NCBI GenBank assembly: GCA_020721025.1
Contig: DYNO01000002.1
Location: 1 to 22,451, forward strand
Direction of reading: 5' to 3'
Length of the DNA stretch: 22,451 nt
From: Thiomargarita sp.
GTDB taxonomy: Bacteria > Pseudomonadota > Gammaproteobacteria > Beggiatoales > Beggiatoaceae
The notes beneath the pieces are model-generated. The model had not been told where the DNA came from, did no database searches, and was given only the letters and a program-made list of their open reading frames with translations. Shown piece after piece: positions 7,732-16,201 of the stretch (its first letter is position 1; every line of letters begins with the position of its first letter). The translations under genes and the position numbers were made by a program.

Positions 7732-8775
7732 TTAAGCACGAGACGTGATTCGTTGCTGTTCTAAGCGATCAATTGCATTCATCAATATCACATAAATTCC
7801 TAGCCAAGTCAACATGATAGATATCTGCACTGTGGGAGACGAGAAATTTGCGATGATCGCTGACAAGGCGCAAGCAAACATTAAACCATATTCGCAAAGC
7901 ACGGTGCGTTTGTGTCCCCAACCTAACTGTACAAGTCGTTGATAATAATGGGTTCGATGGGCTTGCCAAATTTTTTCGCCCCGTCCCAAACGTCGCAATA
8001 ATGTCACGGTAGCATCAACGATGAAGGGGGAAAATAATAAAATGGCAATCCATAGAGGAAAAATACCGGCTTGATTGCCCCACAAACTGAATGCCGCAGC
8101 GAGCAATCCCAAACTGGATGAACCGACATCACCCATAAAAATTCGCGCTGGGGGAAAATTGAACACGAGAAATCCAGTAGCAGCACTGGCAACCAATAAA
8201 TTCAAGACAGTAAAAGAAATATCGTTGGACAACCATCCCAAAAGAGCAAAACTTCCAAATCCCATCACTGCCATGCCTCCAGCAAATCCATCCATTCCAT
8301 CCATAAAATTGTATAAGTTAATCATCCATATCACAAAAAGGAGCGATAAAATAACTTGCCAAAATGAGGATAATTGCAACTGAAGGTCAGCAAAATTGAT
8401 AGTTTCAATCCACAGATCAGTTTGAAATAAAAGTAAAAGTGCTGTAGAAAAATGTACTAATAAGCGATATTTGGCAGCCACAGTGCGATAGTCATCTAAT
8501 AGCGAAATTGCTGCTACTGCGAACACCGCCGCGCCAATCCATAAAATATATTTATTCTGTGGAATAAAAACCATCAGAGCAATAATGCTGGTCAAAATAA
8601 ATGCAACCAACATGGCAATTCCCCCGCTCAATGGGGTAGGTTGTTGATGCAAGGAACGGGCGTTTGGAATATCTATAATGTAAATAAAGGCTTGAGGGCG
8701 ACTGAGATGTTGAGTCAACAGTGCAGAAATCATAAATGCGACGGTCGTCAATGCCATCAAAAAAACTACCAACAT
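7732..8775 (-). CDS. WecA/WbpL-like undecaprenyl-phosphate sugar-1-phosphate transferase
   Basis: Polytopic inner-membrane enzyme of the MraY/WecA family, 347 residues with about ten hydrophobic segments. It starts repeat-unit synthesis by transferring a HexNAc-1-phosphate from UDP-sugar to undecaprenyl phosphate. Visible motifs are the N-terminal PNARSLHQQPTPLSGG block (37-52), the catalytic DDYR (94-97), NFMDGMDG (156-163), FPPARIFMGDVGSSS (207-221) and the cytoplasmic HRTHYYQR loop (273-280) involved in UDP-sugar recognition. FMDG rather than NLTDG or FLDG resembles WbpL-type Fuc4NAc/GlcNAc transferases, but substrate cannot be fixed from sequence. AGGTGA lies just before the ATG. It is the first gene of the exopolysaccharide operon and fits the role of priming enzyme. 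Confidence 0.9.
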   Translation of the reverse strand: MLVVFLMALTTVAFMISALLTQHLSRPQAFIYIIDIPNARSLHQQPTPLSGGIAMLVAFILTSIIALMVFIPQNKYILWIGAAVFAVAAISLLDDYRTVAAKYRLLVHFSTALLLLFQTDLWIETINFADLQLQLSSFWQVILSLLFVIWMINLYNFMDGMDGFAGGMAVMGFGSFALLGWLSNDISFTVLNLLVASAATGFLVFNFPPARIFMGDVGSSSLGLLAAAFSLWGNQAGIFPLWIAILLFSPFIVDATVTLLRRLGRGEKIWQAHRTHYYQRLVQLGWGHKRTVLCEYGLMFACALSAIIANFSSPTVQISIMLTWLGIYVILMNAIDRLEQQRITSRA

Positions 8776-8840
8776 ATTTCACCTATAATTTGATTAGCTA
8801 TCTATGAGAGATGCAAAATTTTAGCCGGTTCAACTCAGAC

Positions 8841-8857
8841 GGCTGTCACAGACAGCC
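8841..8857 (-). promoter_or_regulatory. Perfect hairpin at the start of the exopolysaccharide transcript
   Basis: GGCTGTC (8841-8847) and GACAGCC (8851-8857) form a perfect 7-bp stem around ACA. A bulge and an outer GAC/GTC pairing (8838-8840 with 8861-8863) extend it. It lies 66 bp before the WecA-like start codon and immediately downstream of a TATAAT box, so it would form the 5' end of the mRNA or serve as a repressor operator. No T-run follows on the minus strand, which argues against a terminator. Confidence 0.5.
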
Positions 8858-8865
8858 AGCGTCAC

Positions 8866-8871
8866 ATTATA
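8866..8871 (-). promoter_or_regulatory. Putative -10 box of the exopolysaccharide operon
   Basis: The minus strand reads exactly TATAAT here, placing transcription start near 8859, about 84 bp before the WecA-like ATG. No good TTGACA-like -35 element is found at 16-18 bp, so an activator may be needed. The hairpin at 8841-8857 overlaps the predicted start. Confidence 0.4.
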
Positions 8872-9073
8872 GACGATTTTTATGTTAAGTTCATACAGTT
8901 AAAAAAACGTGCTGGGCAATTTAACGAACATTTTAAATTAGTTAAAAAGTTAAATTTGAGCATTGGGATTCTATGATTGATTTTCATTTTATTTGGTAAG
9001 ATTAAGAATTTTACTGTAATAGTTAATTGATTTAACAATTGAGATTTAAAGGCTGCTTTGAATTTAAATAGAT

Positions 9074-9241
9074 ATAGTTAATAAGACTATCAGCCCACGA
9101 CACGATCCGGCGGGACTCTAAATGCACGTAAGAAAACTGGTGGAAGCGGGTCTAAGACTTGAGCAATCAAGCAGTTGTGTTGACGACGCGAACAAAGTGA
9201 GAATCATTCGCACATCTTGTGTTAATGTTTATTAACTTTTT
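9074..9241 (+). repeat. Structured dispersed repeat, copy C, with terminator-like end
   Basis: An ATAGT/ACTAT hairpin (9074-9078 with 9086-9090) precedes P1. P1 pairs AGCCCACG (9092-9099) with CGGGACT (9111-9117), with one mismatch and one bulged A, around the 11-nt loop ACACGATCCGG. The linker CTAAATGCACG matches the other copies but is followed by about 11 extra nucleotides. P2 is CTTGA (9158-9162) with TCAAG (9167-9171) around GCAA, a GNRA-type loop. GTGTTGACGACGCGAA follows. The end is GTTAAT (9221-9226) with ATTAAC (9231-9236) and then TTTTT, which resembles a weak rho-independent terminator. It is antisense to both neighbouring genes. Confidence 0.6.
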
Positions 9242-9551
9242 AGGATTAGAATATTCTACGCCGCTTCGTTGTGAAATGCAACAACCCTATTTTTCTGATT
9301 TAATCGGATTGGGGTGAGTGAGATATCTGTAAATTAAGGAGAAATTTGAACCGAATCCCAGCGTAAAATTAAAATTCAATAAAGTTGCTGTTTTATTGTT
9401 CTCAATCAGAACGCATGGGATTGATAGGCAGGATTGTGAGAATCATGCTTCGAGAAAATGTAGATAAAGCCTCAAACAGGGTAACTCATTAAAATTAGAG
9501 AAATATTTAACATTTCACTGCTACACACTGGACCAATTAACTTGATAAATT

Positions 9552-11021
9552 TCAACTGGCTTTTTCTGTTTTCTTCCGAGCGGCATCAGCCTTACGTTTT
9601 GCAATGGCGGCAGCTTTTTCAGCGGCTTCCCGATCAAGGCGTTGCTTGCGTAATTCTACTAATTTTTTCGTTTCTTCGTTTTTATGAATGGCACGTTGCT
9701 GATCAGCTAATTCGCTTTTTGCGTAGTTAAAATATTGAACTAATGGAATATGTGAGGGGCACACGTAAGAACAACAACCGCACGCAATGCAATCCACCAA
9801 GCCAAATTCCGTGGCTTTGTCCAATTTATCACTACGAATATGAGCCGCCATTTGCAAGGGCAATAAACCACAGGGGCAGGCATCAACACAACTTCCACAG
9901 CGAATACAAGGCATGGGTTGCTGTTCGCTGACTTCTTTGGCGGTCAGGGCTAAAATGCCGCTCGTTCCCTTGACCACTGGTACGTTTAAATCGGGTACCA
10001 CATAGCCCATCATGGGTCCACCCATCACCACACGTGCCGGTGCTTGCTCAAATCCACCCGCAAATTCAAAAACATCCGATAATAATGTACCAATGGGTAC
10101 TTCAATATTGCGAGGCTGTTTGACTACGCCCCCGCTGACGGTAATCACACGAGAAACTAACGGTTGTCCGAATCTGACGGCTTTATGAATGGCATAAACA
10201 GTACCTATATTATGGACTAATGCCCCGACATCGGCACTGCGTCCATCAGAAGGAACTTCTACTCCCATCAAGGTTTTGATCAAATGTTGTGCAGAACCCA
10301 TCGGATAGAGCGCGGGCACCGCTACCACTTTGATATCAGCGCGATGCCGACACGCCAAACGCATGGCTGCAATGGCTTCCGGTTTATTATCCTCAATCCC
10401 AATCAATGCCCGTTCCACTTGGGTTGCGTGGAGCACAATTCTAATACTATCAACAATTTGCTCAGGACGTTCCCGCATCAAGCGATCATCACACGTCATG
10501 TAGGGTTCGCATTCTCCCCCATTGATAATAAATGTATGAACCTTGCTGCGCCGACTGAGCCGTAATTTCACCACCGCCGGAAAAGTCGCCCCACCCATGC
10601 CCACAATGCCTGCTTGTCCAACTTTATCAATCATTTGTTCCGCTGACATACCAAATGGATCAATAGGCATGACATTATCAAGCCAACGATCTTCGCCATC
10701 AGATTCAATCACAATGGTTAAAATCGGCAAACCTGACGGATGCGGTGCGGTATGAGGCGTGATCGCGATAACTGTGCCAGAAGTGGGGGAGTGAATTGGC
10801 GCGGAAATATTCCCCTGCCCATGCGCCAGTAATTGCCCCTTCCAAACACGATCACCCACGTCCACTTCAGGCACTGCGGGATTACCCGAATGTTGTTGCA
10901 CTGGAACGTAAAGACGTTTCGGCATAGGCATCACGTTGATTGGCAAGGCATTACTTTCTGCTTTACGGGCAATGGGATGAACGCCTCCCACGATAGGTTT
11001 ATGAAAATTAAATAGTTTCAT
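9552..11021 (-). CDS. rnfC: RnfC-like electron transport complex subunit
   Basis: Membrane-peripheral subunit of the Rnf/Rsx complex, which moves electrons between NADH and ferredoxin coupled to ion translocation. The start at 11021 is chosen because AGGAG lies 8 nt upstream and the protein then opens with the typical RnfC beginning (FNFHKPIVGGVHP). A start at 11108 would add 29 atypical residues. The flavin/NADH-binding glycine motif is GIVGMGGATFP (139-149). Two 4Fe-4S clusters follow: C372-C375-C378-C382 and C411-C414-C417-C421. The lysine/alanine-rich C-terminal tail (about 445-489) is common in gammaproteobacterial RnfC. No rnfA, B, D, G or E gene lies next to it, so it is either a displaced subunit or a solitary paralogue working with a complex encoded elsewhere. 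Confidence 0.9.
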   Translation of the reverse strand: MKLFNFHKPIVGGVHPIARKAESNALPINVMPMPKRLYVPVQQHSGNPAVPEVDVGDRVWKGQLLAHGQGNISAPIHSPTSGTVIAITPHTAPHPSGLPILTIVIESDGEDRWLDNVMPIDPFGMSAEQMIDKVGQAGIVGMGGATFPAVVKLRLSRRSKVHTFIINGGECEPYMTCDDRLMRERPEQIVDSIRIVLHATQVERALIGIEDNKPEAIAAMRLACRHRADIKVVAVPALYPMGSAQHLIKTLMGVEVPSDGRSADVGALVHNIGTVYAIHKAVRFGQPLVSRVITVSGGVVKQPRNIEVPIGTLLSDVFEFAGGFEQAPARVVMGGPMMGYVVPDLNVPVVKGTSGILALTAKEVSEQQPMPCIRCGSCVDACPCGLLPLQMAAHIRSDKLDKATEFGLVDCIACGCCSYVCPSHIPLVQYFNYAKSELADQQRAIHKNEETKKLVELRKQRLDREAAEKAAAIAKRKADAARKKTEKAS

Positions 11022-11504
11022 GATTTTATCTCCTGACACGATAATACAAACGTGTAAGATAACTAGAAGGTGTGGGGCGCGACGGCGGATAATTGCAACC
11101 CTAAGCACGAATCATGCCGCTAGATTTTTTTTCAGAAATTATTTGCTAATCATGAAGTTACTCGATTCATCATTACAAATTCATTCATCGCTTTGTATTT
11201 GATGGGCTGAGATAAAACATGGTTTTGTAGGGATTGCGACAATGATTGTTTGAATGATGTCTGGCTCAGAGTTCACGGAATTTACGAATTTTTTGAATAT
11301 AATCAATGAGATATTGCTTTCGCTCATCTTTAACCTCTTGTTTAGACAGTTTTTTGTAATCGTTTGCGAAATCAACCGGTTGAAAATATTGATTCAATTT
11401 ACCAACCAGATGAAATCTCAATGAAATTTTAAAACTGTCCGAACAATTGTTTAACGTGATTCTAGAACTTCTGATTCAGACAAATAGAAAGTTATCATTG
11501 CTAT
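11022..11504. other. Intergenic region between the ArnT-like gene and rnfC
   Basis: No supported gene is present. A 64-codon minus-strand frame (11181-11375) has no recognisable domain or ribosome site. The region carries member 1 of an AT-rich repeat family at 11345-11439. No clear promoter for rnfC is visible. Confidence 0.55.
11345..11439. repeat. AT-rich intergenic repeat family, member 1
   Basis: Positions 11345-11379 match 20007-20041 at about 31 of 35 bases (starting GACAGTTTTTT). Positions 11370-11400 resemble 15990-16020 (AAATCAACC, GTTGA, AATATT). The arms GACAGTTTT (11345-11353) and AAAACTGTC (11431-11439) are perfect inverted repeats enclosing the element. A perfect 12-bp palindrome, TCAACCGGTTGA (11372-11383), lies inside. 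No transposase is nearby; it could be a small non-autonomous element or a decayed repeat. Confidence 0.5.
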
Positions 11505-13040
11505 TTATTTCGCTATCAGCACTTTTGCCAATGTAATGCCATTTTGTTGATAAATCACTTGATAACTCTTTAATTCTTGAAGAAAATGAGTTTTAGTCAA
11601 TACCAATTCTCCATCTAACGGCTCCCGACGCTCAGTGATTCTCCCGCGATACACACTAAAACTCGGTGTATGCAATTTCCACATCACCGCGTTTTCCTCA
11701 AATTGCTGTGAAATCAACGCTGCTTGCTTGATCGGTTGTTGCTGCACTGTCGCAATAATGGGTAAAATGAATCCTGCCAATATCAAATTAGTCAAGATGC
11801 CACTAAAGATCAATTGATGGTAAATAGCAAATTTTTTAGTCAATGCAAAATAAATAATGATTAACAATGAGATAACAATGATAATATAGTACAATGGCGA
11901 AAAATATTGCAACGGATTATTTAACATCGCCTGTATGAAAACATCTTGAATTTTCGGCAAATTAATCACTAAAATCGCGGGGAGGGCAAGTAACAGCATC
12001 AGAAATAAAAATGGCGGCAATAACCAAATTTTTCTGTGTGCTGTGCCGATGTGTATCGCCATCAAAATAAATAACGGTGGATAGCCATAAATGAGATAAT
12101 GTGGCAATTTGGTTGCAGACAGGGAGAAAAAGATAAAAACAAAGCTGAACCACAAGAGTAAGTACCGTGAAAAATCATCTTTAATCAATTGCTTCCATTG
12201 CATTAACGTATAGATCAACACGCCAGTATAAGGTAAAACGCCCAGCAAAACAACGGGCACATAATACCACCACGCACCCTGATGACCTTCCATTGCCTGC
12301 TGAAAGCGTGCGACATTATGATGCAGAAAAAAGCCTTGTAAAAATCCGTCCCCCTGCTTCCAATATTGCAATAAATACCAAGGCAATGCGATGAGGGCGA
12401 ACAATATCCATGCGGTTAAATTTCTTACCATTTTTAACCAAGTTCGCCATTGTCCCGCCAATATGCAGTGCAATAAACTGACGAACGCAGGAATTACCAC
12501 CGCAACGGGTCCCTTGGTCAAAAAACCGAATCCCATGCACAATGCAGTAAGATAAAGATATTCGCGTTGCCGACTGTGCAAAAATTGGTATAAATTCAAC
12601 ATACTGGCGGTGATAAATAAATTTAATGTCGCATCTGCGGTCGCCGCCTTGCCAATCAACGCAATTTCCATACTGGTTGCCATGAACAATGCCGCTAACC
12701 ATGCAGTAGGTGCATTCACAATTTTTCGTGTTAAAACAAACACTATCCATACCCACAAGGTTGCCGCCAGCGCGGACGGGAATCGAAATGCAAACTCATT
12801 CACACCAAAACTTGCTACACTCGCGGCTTGCAACCAATAGATAAAAATCGGTTTATCGTGACGAGGCTGATGATTCAAATAAGTTGACAGAAAATCGCCG
12901 CGCAAAAACATTTCCCGTGTGGCTTGACTGAACGCACCCTCATCGACATCGAACAATGGAACTGAATGAATTTGATAGAAAAAACTGATAAATAATGCAA
13001 ACGTCAGCAGAATAATGCGACCCGTGTGATGTTTAGACAT
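11505..13040 (-). CDS. ArnT/PMT-family lipid-linked sugar glycosyltransferase
   Basis: Polytopic inner-membrane GT-C glycosyltransferase of about 511 residues with some twelve hydrophobic segments. It resembles ArnT (transfers 4-amino-4-deoxy-arabinose from undecaprenyl phosphate to lipid A) and dolichyl-phosphate-mannose protein mannosyltransferases. The first periplasmic loop carries the expected acidic motif FDVDEGAFSQATREM, followed by HDKPIFIYW and RFPSAL, as in the ArnT group. The acceptor (lipid A, protein or other glycan) cannot be fixed, and no arnBCAD genes for L-Ara4N are nearby. The start at 13040 is preferred for a weak GAAAG element 5 nt upstream; an in-frame ATG at 13067 would add 9 residues. 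It diverges from queD across about 90 bp. Confidence 0.8.
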   Translation of the reverse strand: MSKHHTGRIILLTFALFISFFYQIHSVPLFDVDEGAFSQATREMFLRGDFLSTYLNHQPRHDKPIFIYWLQAASVASFGVNEFAFRFPSALAATLWVWIVFVLTRKIVNAPTAWLAALFMATSMEIALIGKAATADATLNLFITASMLNLYQFLHSRQREYLYLTALCMGFGFLTKGPVAVVIPAFVSLLHCILAGQWRTWLKMVRNLTAWILFALIALPWYLLQYWKQGDGFLQGFFLHHNVARFQQAMEGHQGAWWYYVPVVLLGVLPYTGVLIYTLMQWKQLIKDDFSRYLLLWFSFVFIFFSLSATKLPHYLIYGYPPLFILMAIHIGTAHRKIWLLPPFLFLMLLLALPAILVINLPKIQDVFIQAMLNNPLQYFSPLYYIIIVISLLIIIYFALTKKFAIYHQLIFSGILTNLILAGFILPIIATVQQQPIKQAALISQQFEENAVMWKLHTPSFSVYRGRITERREPLDGELVLTKTHFLQELKSYQVIYQQNGITLAKVLIAK

Positions 13041-13130
13041 AATGACTTTCGTATGGAAAAGTGGCATAGTTTAACAAATTAAAAACAGCGAATTCAAAAT
13101 GATGACCCTTAAGAGCGAGTTTATAACAAC

Positions 13131-13496
13131 ATGTTGATTTACAAACAATTTAGTATTGAAGCCGCCCATCATTTACCCAATGTTCCAGAAGGACATAAAT
13201 GTCGGCGGTTGCATGGTCATTCGTTTCAAGTGACAATTTACGCCGGCGATCAGATGGACGAACAATTAGGTTGGATTATGGACTTCGCAGACCTCAAAAC
13301 CGCGTTTAAGCCCATTTTTGAACAATTAGACCACCACTATCTTAATGAAATCAATGGATTGGAAAATCCCACCAGTGAAAATTTGGCGCGCTGGATTTGG
13401 CAACGTCTGCAACCCAATTTGCCACAGTTACGGAAGGTTGAAATTAAGGAAACTTGTACCAGTGGTTGCATTTACTGTGGGGAAAATGAACAATGA
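13131..13496 (+). CDS. queD: 6-carboxytetrahydropterin synthase QueD
   Basis: Cytoplasmic enzyme of queuosine biosynthesis that converts dihydroneopterin triphosphate to 6-carboxy-5,6,7,8-tetrahydropterin. The 121-residue length is typical. Zinc ligands are expected in AAHHLP (H13 or H14) and LHGHSF (H28, H30). The catalytic cysteine is C24 in GHKCRRLHGH. The D67-H68 pair lies in QLDHHYLN, and E107 in VEIKETCTSGC is the usual pterin-binding glutamate. NPTSEN (79-84) is also conserved. The ATG at 13131 has no strong ribosome site, but the protein start fits the family. Its stop overlaps the next ATG by 4 bp (ATGA), so it is coupled to the mlaC-like gene although the functions are unrelated. 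Confidence 0.92.
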   Translation: MLIYKQFSIEAAHHLPNVPEGHKCRRLHGHSFQVTIYAGDQMDEQLGWIMDFADLKTAFKPIFEQLDHHYLNEINGLENPTSENLARWIWQRLQPNLPQLRKVEIKETCTSGCIYCGENEQ

Positions 13497-14062
13497 AACA
13501 AGGTAACTTTTGGTTATTATTGCTCTTTTTTCTGAATATCCCTAACGGACAGACCGCGCAAGCTCCGGTAGAAATACTGGAAAATGTGTTGCATCATGTC
13601 GTAACGCTGGATAAACAAGTGAAAGCCGATAATCGTGAAGAAATTTTTAAGAAACTGGAATCCGAAGTTTTTCCTTATTTTTCATTCGATTATATGGCAG
13701 AATGGGTGGCGCGTCCGTTTGAACAGGAATTGTCAGCCACGCAATATACCCAACTCACTAGACAATTACAGGGATTATTTTTAACTCGTCTGCTGCAAGC
13801 ATTAAGTCAGGGCGAATCTAATTCTCATTTCAAGACGTTAGCCCCGCGTCCCCACCTGCGCGCTCGTGAATTGGTGGTGACGGTACAAATCTATCAACAG
13901 CAAAAACTCGGTGCAGAACTGTATTTTCGCATTTATCGCAATAAAGAGGGCTGGAAGATATTCGATATGGTGATAAATCAAGAAAGTACGATGCAACATT
14001 TTCTCAATTATTTTCAGCAACAGGTCAAGCAAGATGGTGTAGTGGCGGTGTTTGGCAAATGA
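13493..14062 (+). CDS. MlaC/Ttg2D-family periplasmic phospholipid-binding protein
   Basis: The 189-residue protein has an N-terminal signal peptide (about 1-22: MKQGNFWLLLLFF..., cleavage near TAQA) and the MlaC fold signature. This includes a helical start (VEILENVLHHVVTLDKQVK), the conserved VFPYFSFDYMAEWV block (about 53-66) and a C-terminal part with GWKIFDMVINQES (about 152-164) and a final helix. MlaC proteins shuttle phospholipids between the MlaA-OmpC complex and MlaFEDB to maintain outer-membrane lipid asymmetry. No mlaA, B, D, E or F gene is next to it, so this is a lone copy between queD and tilS. It overlaps queD by 4 bp. A hopanoid- or other lipid-transport role, known for some relatives, is possible. 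Confidence 0.82.
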   Translation: MKQGNFWLLLLFFLNIPNGQTAQAPVEILENVLHHVVTLDKQVKADNREEIFKKLESEVFPYFSFDYMAEWVARPFEQELSATQYTQLTRQLQGLFLTRLLQALSQGESNSHFKTLAPRPHLRARELVVTVQIYQQQKLGAELYFRIYRNKEGWKIFDMVINQESTMQHFLNYFQQQVKQDGVVAVFGK

Positions 14063-14098
14063 GCCGTTTTATCAAAATTGCGAAATAATGTAAATTCT

Positions 14099-15487
14099 AT
14101 GATGAACTCTGTTGAAGCGGTGATTTTAGACAGTTTACGGGCAACTCTTGCGAGATACGCAACCGAAACGGTATGGATAGCCTACAGTGGTGGTATGGAT
14201 TCTCACGTCCTGCTTGATGCCACAGTCACGCTACAATATGAATTACAAAAACAGCTACGTGTTATTCATATTCATCATGGATTACATTTACTTGCTGATA
14301 GTTGGGCGCGGCATTGTCAACAAATTTGTGTTACACTTCAAGTCCCGTGCGAAGTTATCTGGGTTCAGGTGAATACGCAACCCGGTGAAAGTATCGAAGC
14401 CCAAGCCCGCCTCGCCCGCTATGTAGCCCTGCAAACTTGTATGAGAAAGGACGAGGTTTTATTGACCGCACAACATCAGAATGATCAGGCAGAAACGCTG
14501 TTATTACAATTGTTTAGAGGGGCAGGTGTAGCAGGATTGGCAGCGATGCCCGCAGTCAGTCAATTGGGACTCGGTTGGTTAGTGCGTCCTTTTTTGAATA
14601 TTGCCCAACAACAATTGCGACAATACGCACAGCAGAAAAATTTACAATGGATTGAGGATGATAGCAATCAAAATACCCGGTTTGATCGCAATTTTTTACG
14701 TCACGAAATCATGCCGCGTTTGCAATCCCGTTGGCAACAAATTCATGCTGTTCTGAGCCGTTCCGCCCAACATCAAGCTGAAGCCCAAGATTTATTAACT
14801 GAACTTGGAAATGAAGATTTAAGTCATTGTTTAAGCAAAAAATTTTATAACGCAATTTCTATCATAGAATTAAATCAACTCAGCGCAGCCCGACAACGCA
14901 ATGTGATGAGAACTTGGTTAAAACAGTGTCATTTATCCATGCCTTCAACCCAGCAATTACACGCCATTTTGGACACGATGCAACACGCACCGCAAGATCG
15001 ACAACCACGAATTGCTTGGGCGAATGGCGAGGTCAGGCGATATCAGGCGTGTCTGTTTGCGTTGTCTGCATTGCCTCCTGTGGCAGATTTTCCTGTGGTG
15101 ACTTGGGATGTGCGGCAAGATTTATCTTTACCTTTCGGGAAGTTACGTGCAAAATCGACGTTGGGAAAGGGAGTGCGTTTGCCAGAATCGGCGACGGTGC
15201 AAATTCGGTTGCGGCGAGGGGGTGAGCGGTGTCGTTGGCGAGGACATCAACGGGAAATCAAGAAGTTACTGCAACAAGCCCATATTCCACCTTGGTTACG
15301 TCATTTTTTACCCCTGATTTACATCGAAAATCTCCTGATTGCGATTCCCAATATATTGATATGTGACGATTTTTCTGTTAGACCACAAGAAATGGGCTGG
15401 GAAATTTTTTGGGAAGGGGCAGATGGTTCAGCACTGATTCCTTTCAAGAAATTGAATTTTGAGCAAGATGTATCCGTTAAAAATTAA
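14099..15487 (+). CDS. tilS: tRNA(Ile)-lysidine synthetase
   Basis: Cytoplasmic enzyme that uses ATP to attach lysine to C34 of the CAU-anticodon tRNA-Ile, changing its reading from AUG to AUA. From the ATG at 14099 the product has 462 residues. The PP-loop is IAYSGGMDSHVLL (SGGMDS at 30-35). IHIHHGLH, then TAQHQNDQAETLLLQLFRG and the NTRFDRNFLRHEIMPRL segment, follow as in TilS. The central helical domain and the C-terminal domain (RLRRGGERCRWRGH and PPWLRHFLPLIYI) are complete. The frame extends back to a TTG at 14078, and ATG at 14102 is also possible; none has a clear ribosome site. The gene follows mlaC by 36 bp and is probably read from the same transcript. Confidence 0.93.
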   Translation: MMNSVEAVILDSLRATLARYATETVWIAYSGGMDSHVLLDATVTLQYELQKQLRVIHIHHGLHLLADSWARHCQQICVTLQVPCEVIWVQVNTQPGESIEAQARLARYVALQTCMRKDEVLLTAQHQNDQAETLLLQLFRGAGVAGLAAMPAVSQLGLGWLVRPFLNIAQQQLRQYAQQKNLQWIEDDSNQNTRFDRNFLRHEIMPRLQSRWQQIHAVLSRSAQHQAEAQDLLTELGNEDLSHCLSKKFYNAISIIELNQLSAARQRNVMRTWLKQCHLSMPSTQQLHAILDTMQHAPQDRQPRIAWANGEVRRYQACLFALSALPPVADFPVVTWDVRQDLSLPFGKLRAKSTLGKGVRLPESATVQIRLRRGGERCRWRGHQREIKKLLQQAHIPPWLRHFLPLIYIENLLIAIPNILICDDFSVRPQEMGWEIFWEGADGSALIPFKKLNFEQDVSVKN

Positions 15488-15572
15488 CAACTGTTGTTGA
15501 GGCATAAAATAATCTTTGATTGAATTCATCTCGTTGCTCTCATAAATGTGATTTTTGTACATTTTTTAATGA

Positions 15573-15590
15573 CGTTCATGAACGATTTTT
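15573..15590 (+). terminator. Weak terminator-like palindrome after tilS
   Basis: CGTTCATGAACG is a perfect 12-bp palindrome followed by ATTTTT, 86 bp after the tilS stop. Only a 4-bp stem with a CATG loop can form, so termination would be weak. Confidence 0.25.
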
Positions 15591-15968
15591 GCCTTGTCAA
15601 CGTTCAGGTGATTCTCAAATGAGCTGCAACATTAAACTATTAAATTTAGTGGAAAATAAAGATCGCTGTACCACTTCATAATTTAAATTTGCGCGCTGCA
15701 TACCAGTTGTTTAATTGTGATTAAATTTTTGCGATACTTGTTTTTCATCCTCTGAATGGCAGTAATTTGTGCAAGTATGCGCAACAAACAAAGATAAATA
15801 AGGAGTATAATTCACATTCATCTTTGAAAAATAGAATTGTGAATCTATTAGGTTGATTTTAAAATAATTTATTCTACGCGCTACAAAATAAAATAGAAGC
15901 TAAAATCGTAGAACGTAAGTTAAGTGGCAGATTCAAGCAGATTACATTGGTATTGAATGGGGTAAATG

Positions 15969-16026
15969 ATTTTTTTATTATCATCTGTAAAATCAACCTG
16001 TTGAGAATATTCATTTGATTTTTTAA
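15969..16026. repeat. AT-rich intergenic repeat family, member 2
   Basis: This stretch aligns with 11350-11404 through AAATCAACC, GTTGA, AATATT and ATT blocks, at roughly 75-80 percent by eye. It lacks the GACAGTTTT start seen in the other two members and is the most divergent of the three. Confidence 0.35.
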
Positions 16027-16201
16027 CCGATTGGACATCAACCAAGTGTGAAAAATATTTGAACACTTAATTGATATTGCAAAAGAACGAAAATCTTTGT
16101 TGCATTCACTTTCTCATGATGCGACCCAATTTTTTTCAAAAGTAACAAATGGTTGATGGGACGCACTGAGGTTGAGTGCTGCAAAAATGTTGAATCAGTA
16201 C

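Larger units (their letters stand above)
8776..9551. other. 776-bp intergenic region between rnfC and the exopolysaccharide operon
   Basis: No gene is visible. It contains the operon promoter and leader hairpin at 8841-8871 (minus strand), and structured repeat copy C with its terminator at 9074-9241 (plus strand). AT-rich DNA around 8900-9060 and 9242-9551 shows no feature I can name. Copy C points opposite to both flanking genes. Confidence 0.6.
15488..16201. other. Long intergenic region after tilS
   Basis: No gene is visible in this AT-rich stretch. It holds a weak terminator-like palindrome (15573-15590), a 7-bp inverted repeat ATTCACA/TGTGAAT (15810-15816 with 15838-15844), and member 2 of the AT-rich repeat family at 15969-16026. 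It ends where structured repeat copy D begins. Confidence 0.55.

Noticed and set aside
11181..11375. 64-codon minus-strand frame between the ArnT-like gene and rnfC
   Set aside because: No recognisable domain, no ribosome site, and it overlaps repeat DNA.
12316..12756. 146-codon minus-strand frame inside the ArnT-like gene
   Set aside because: It lies entirely within a well-supported gene in another frame, and its protein has no family features.
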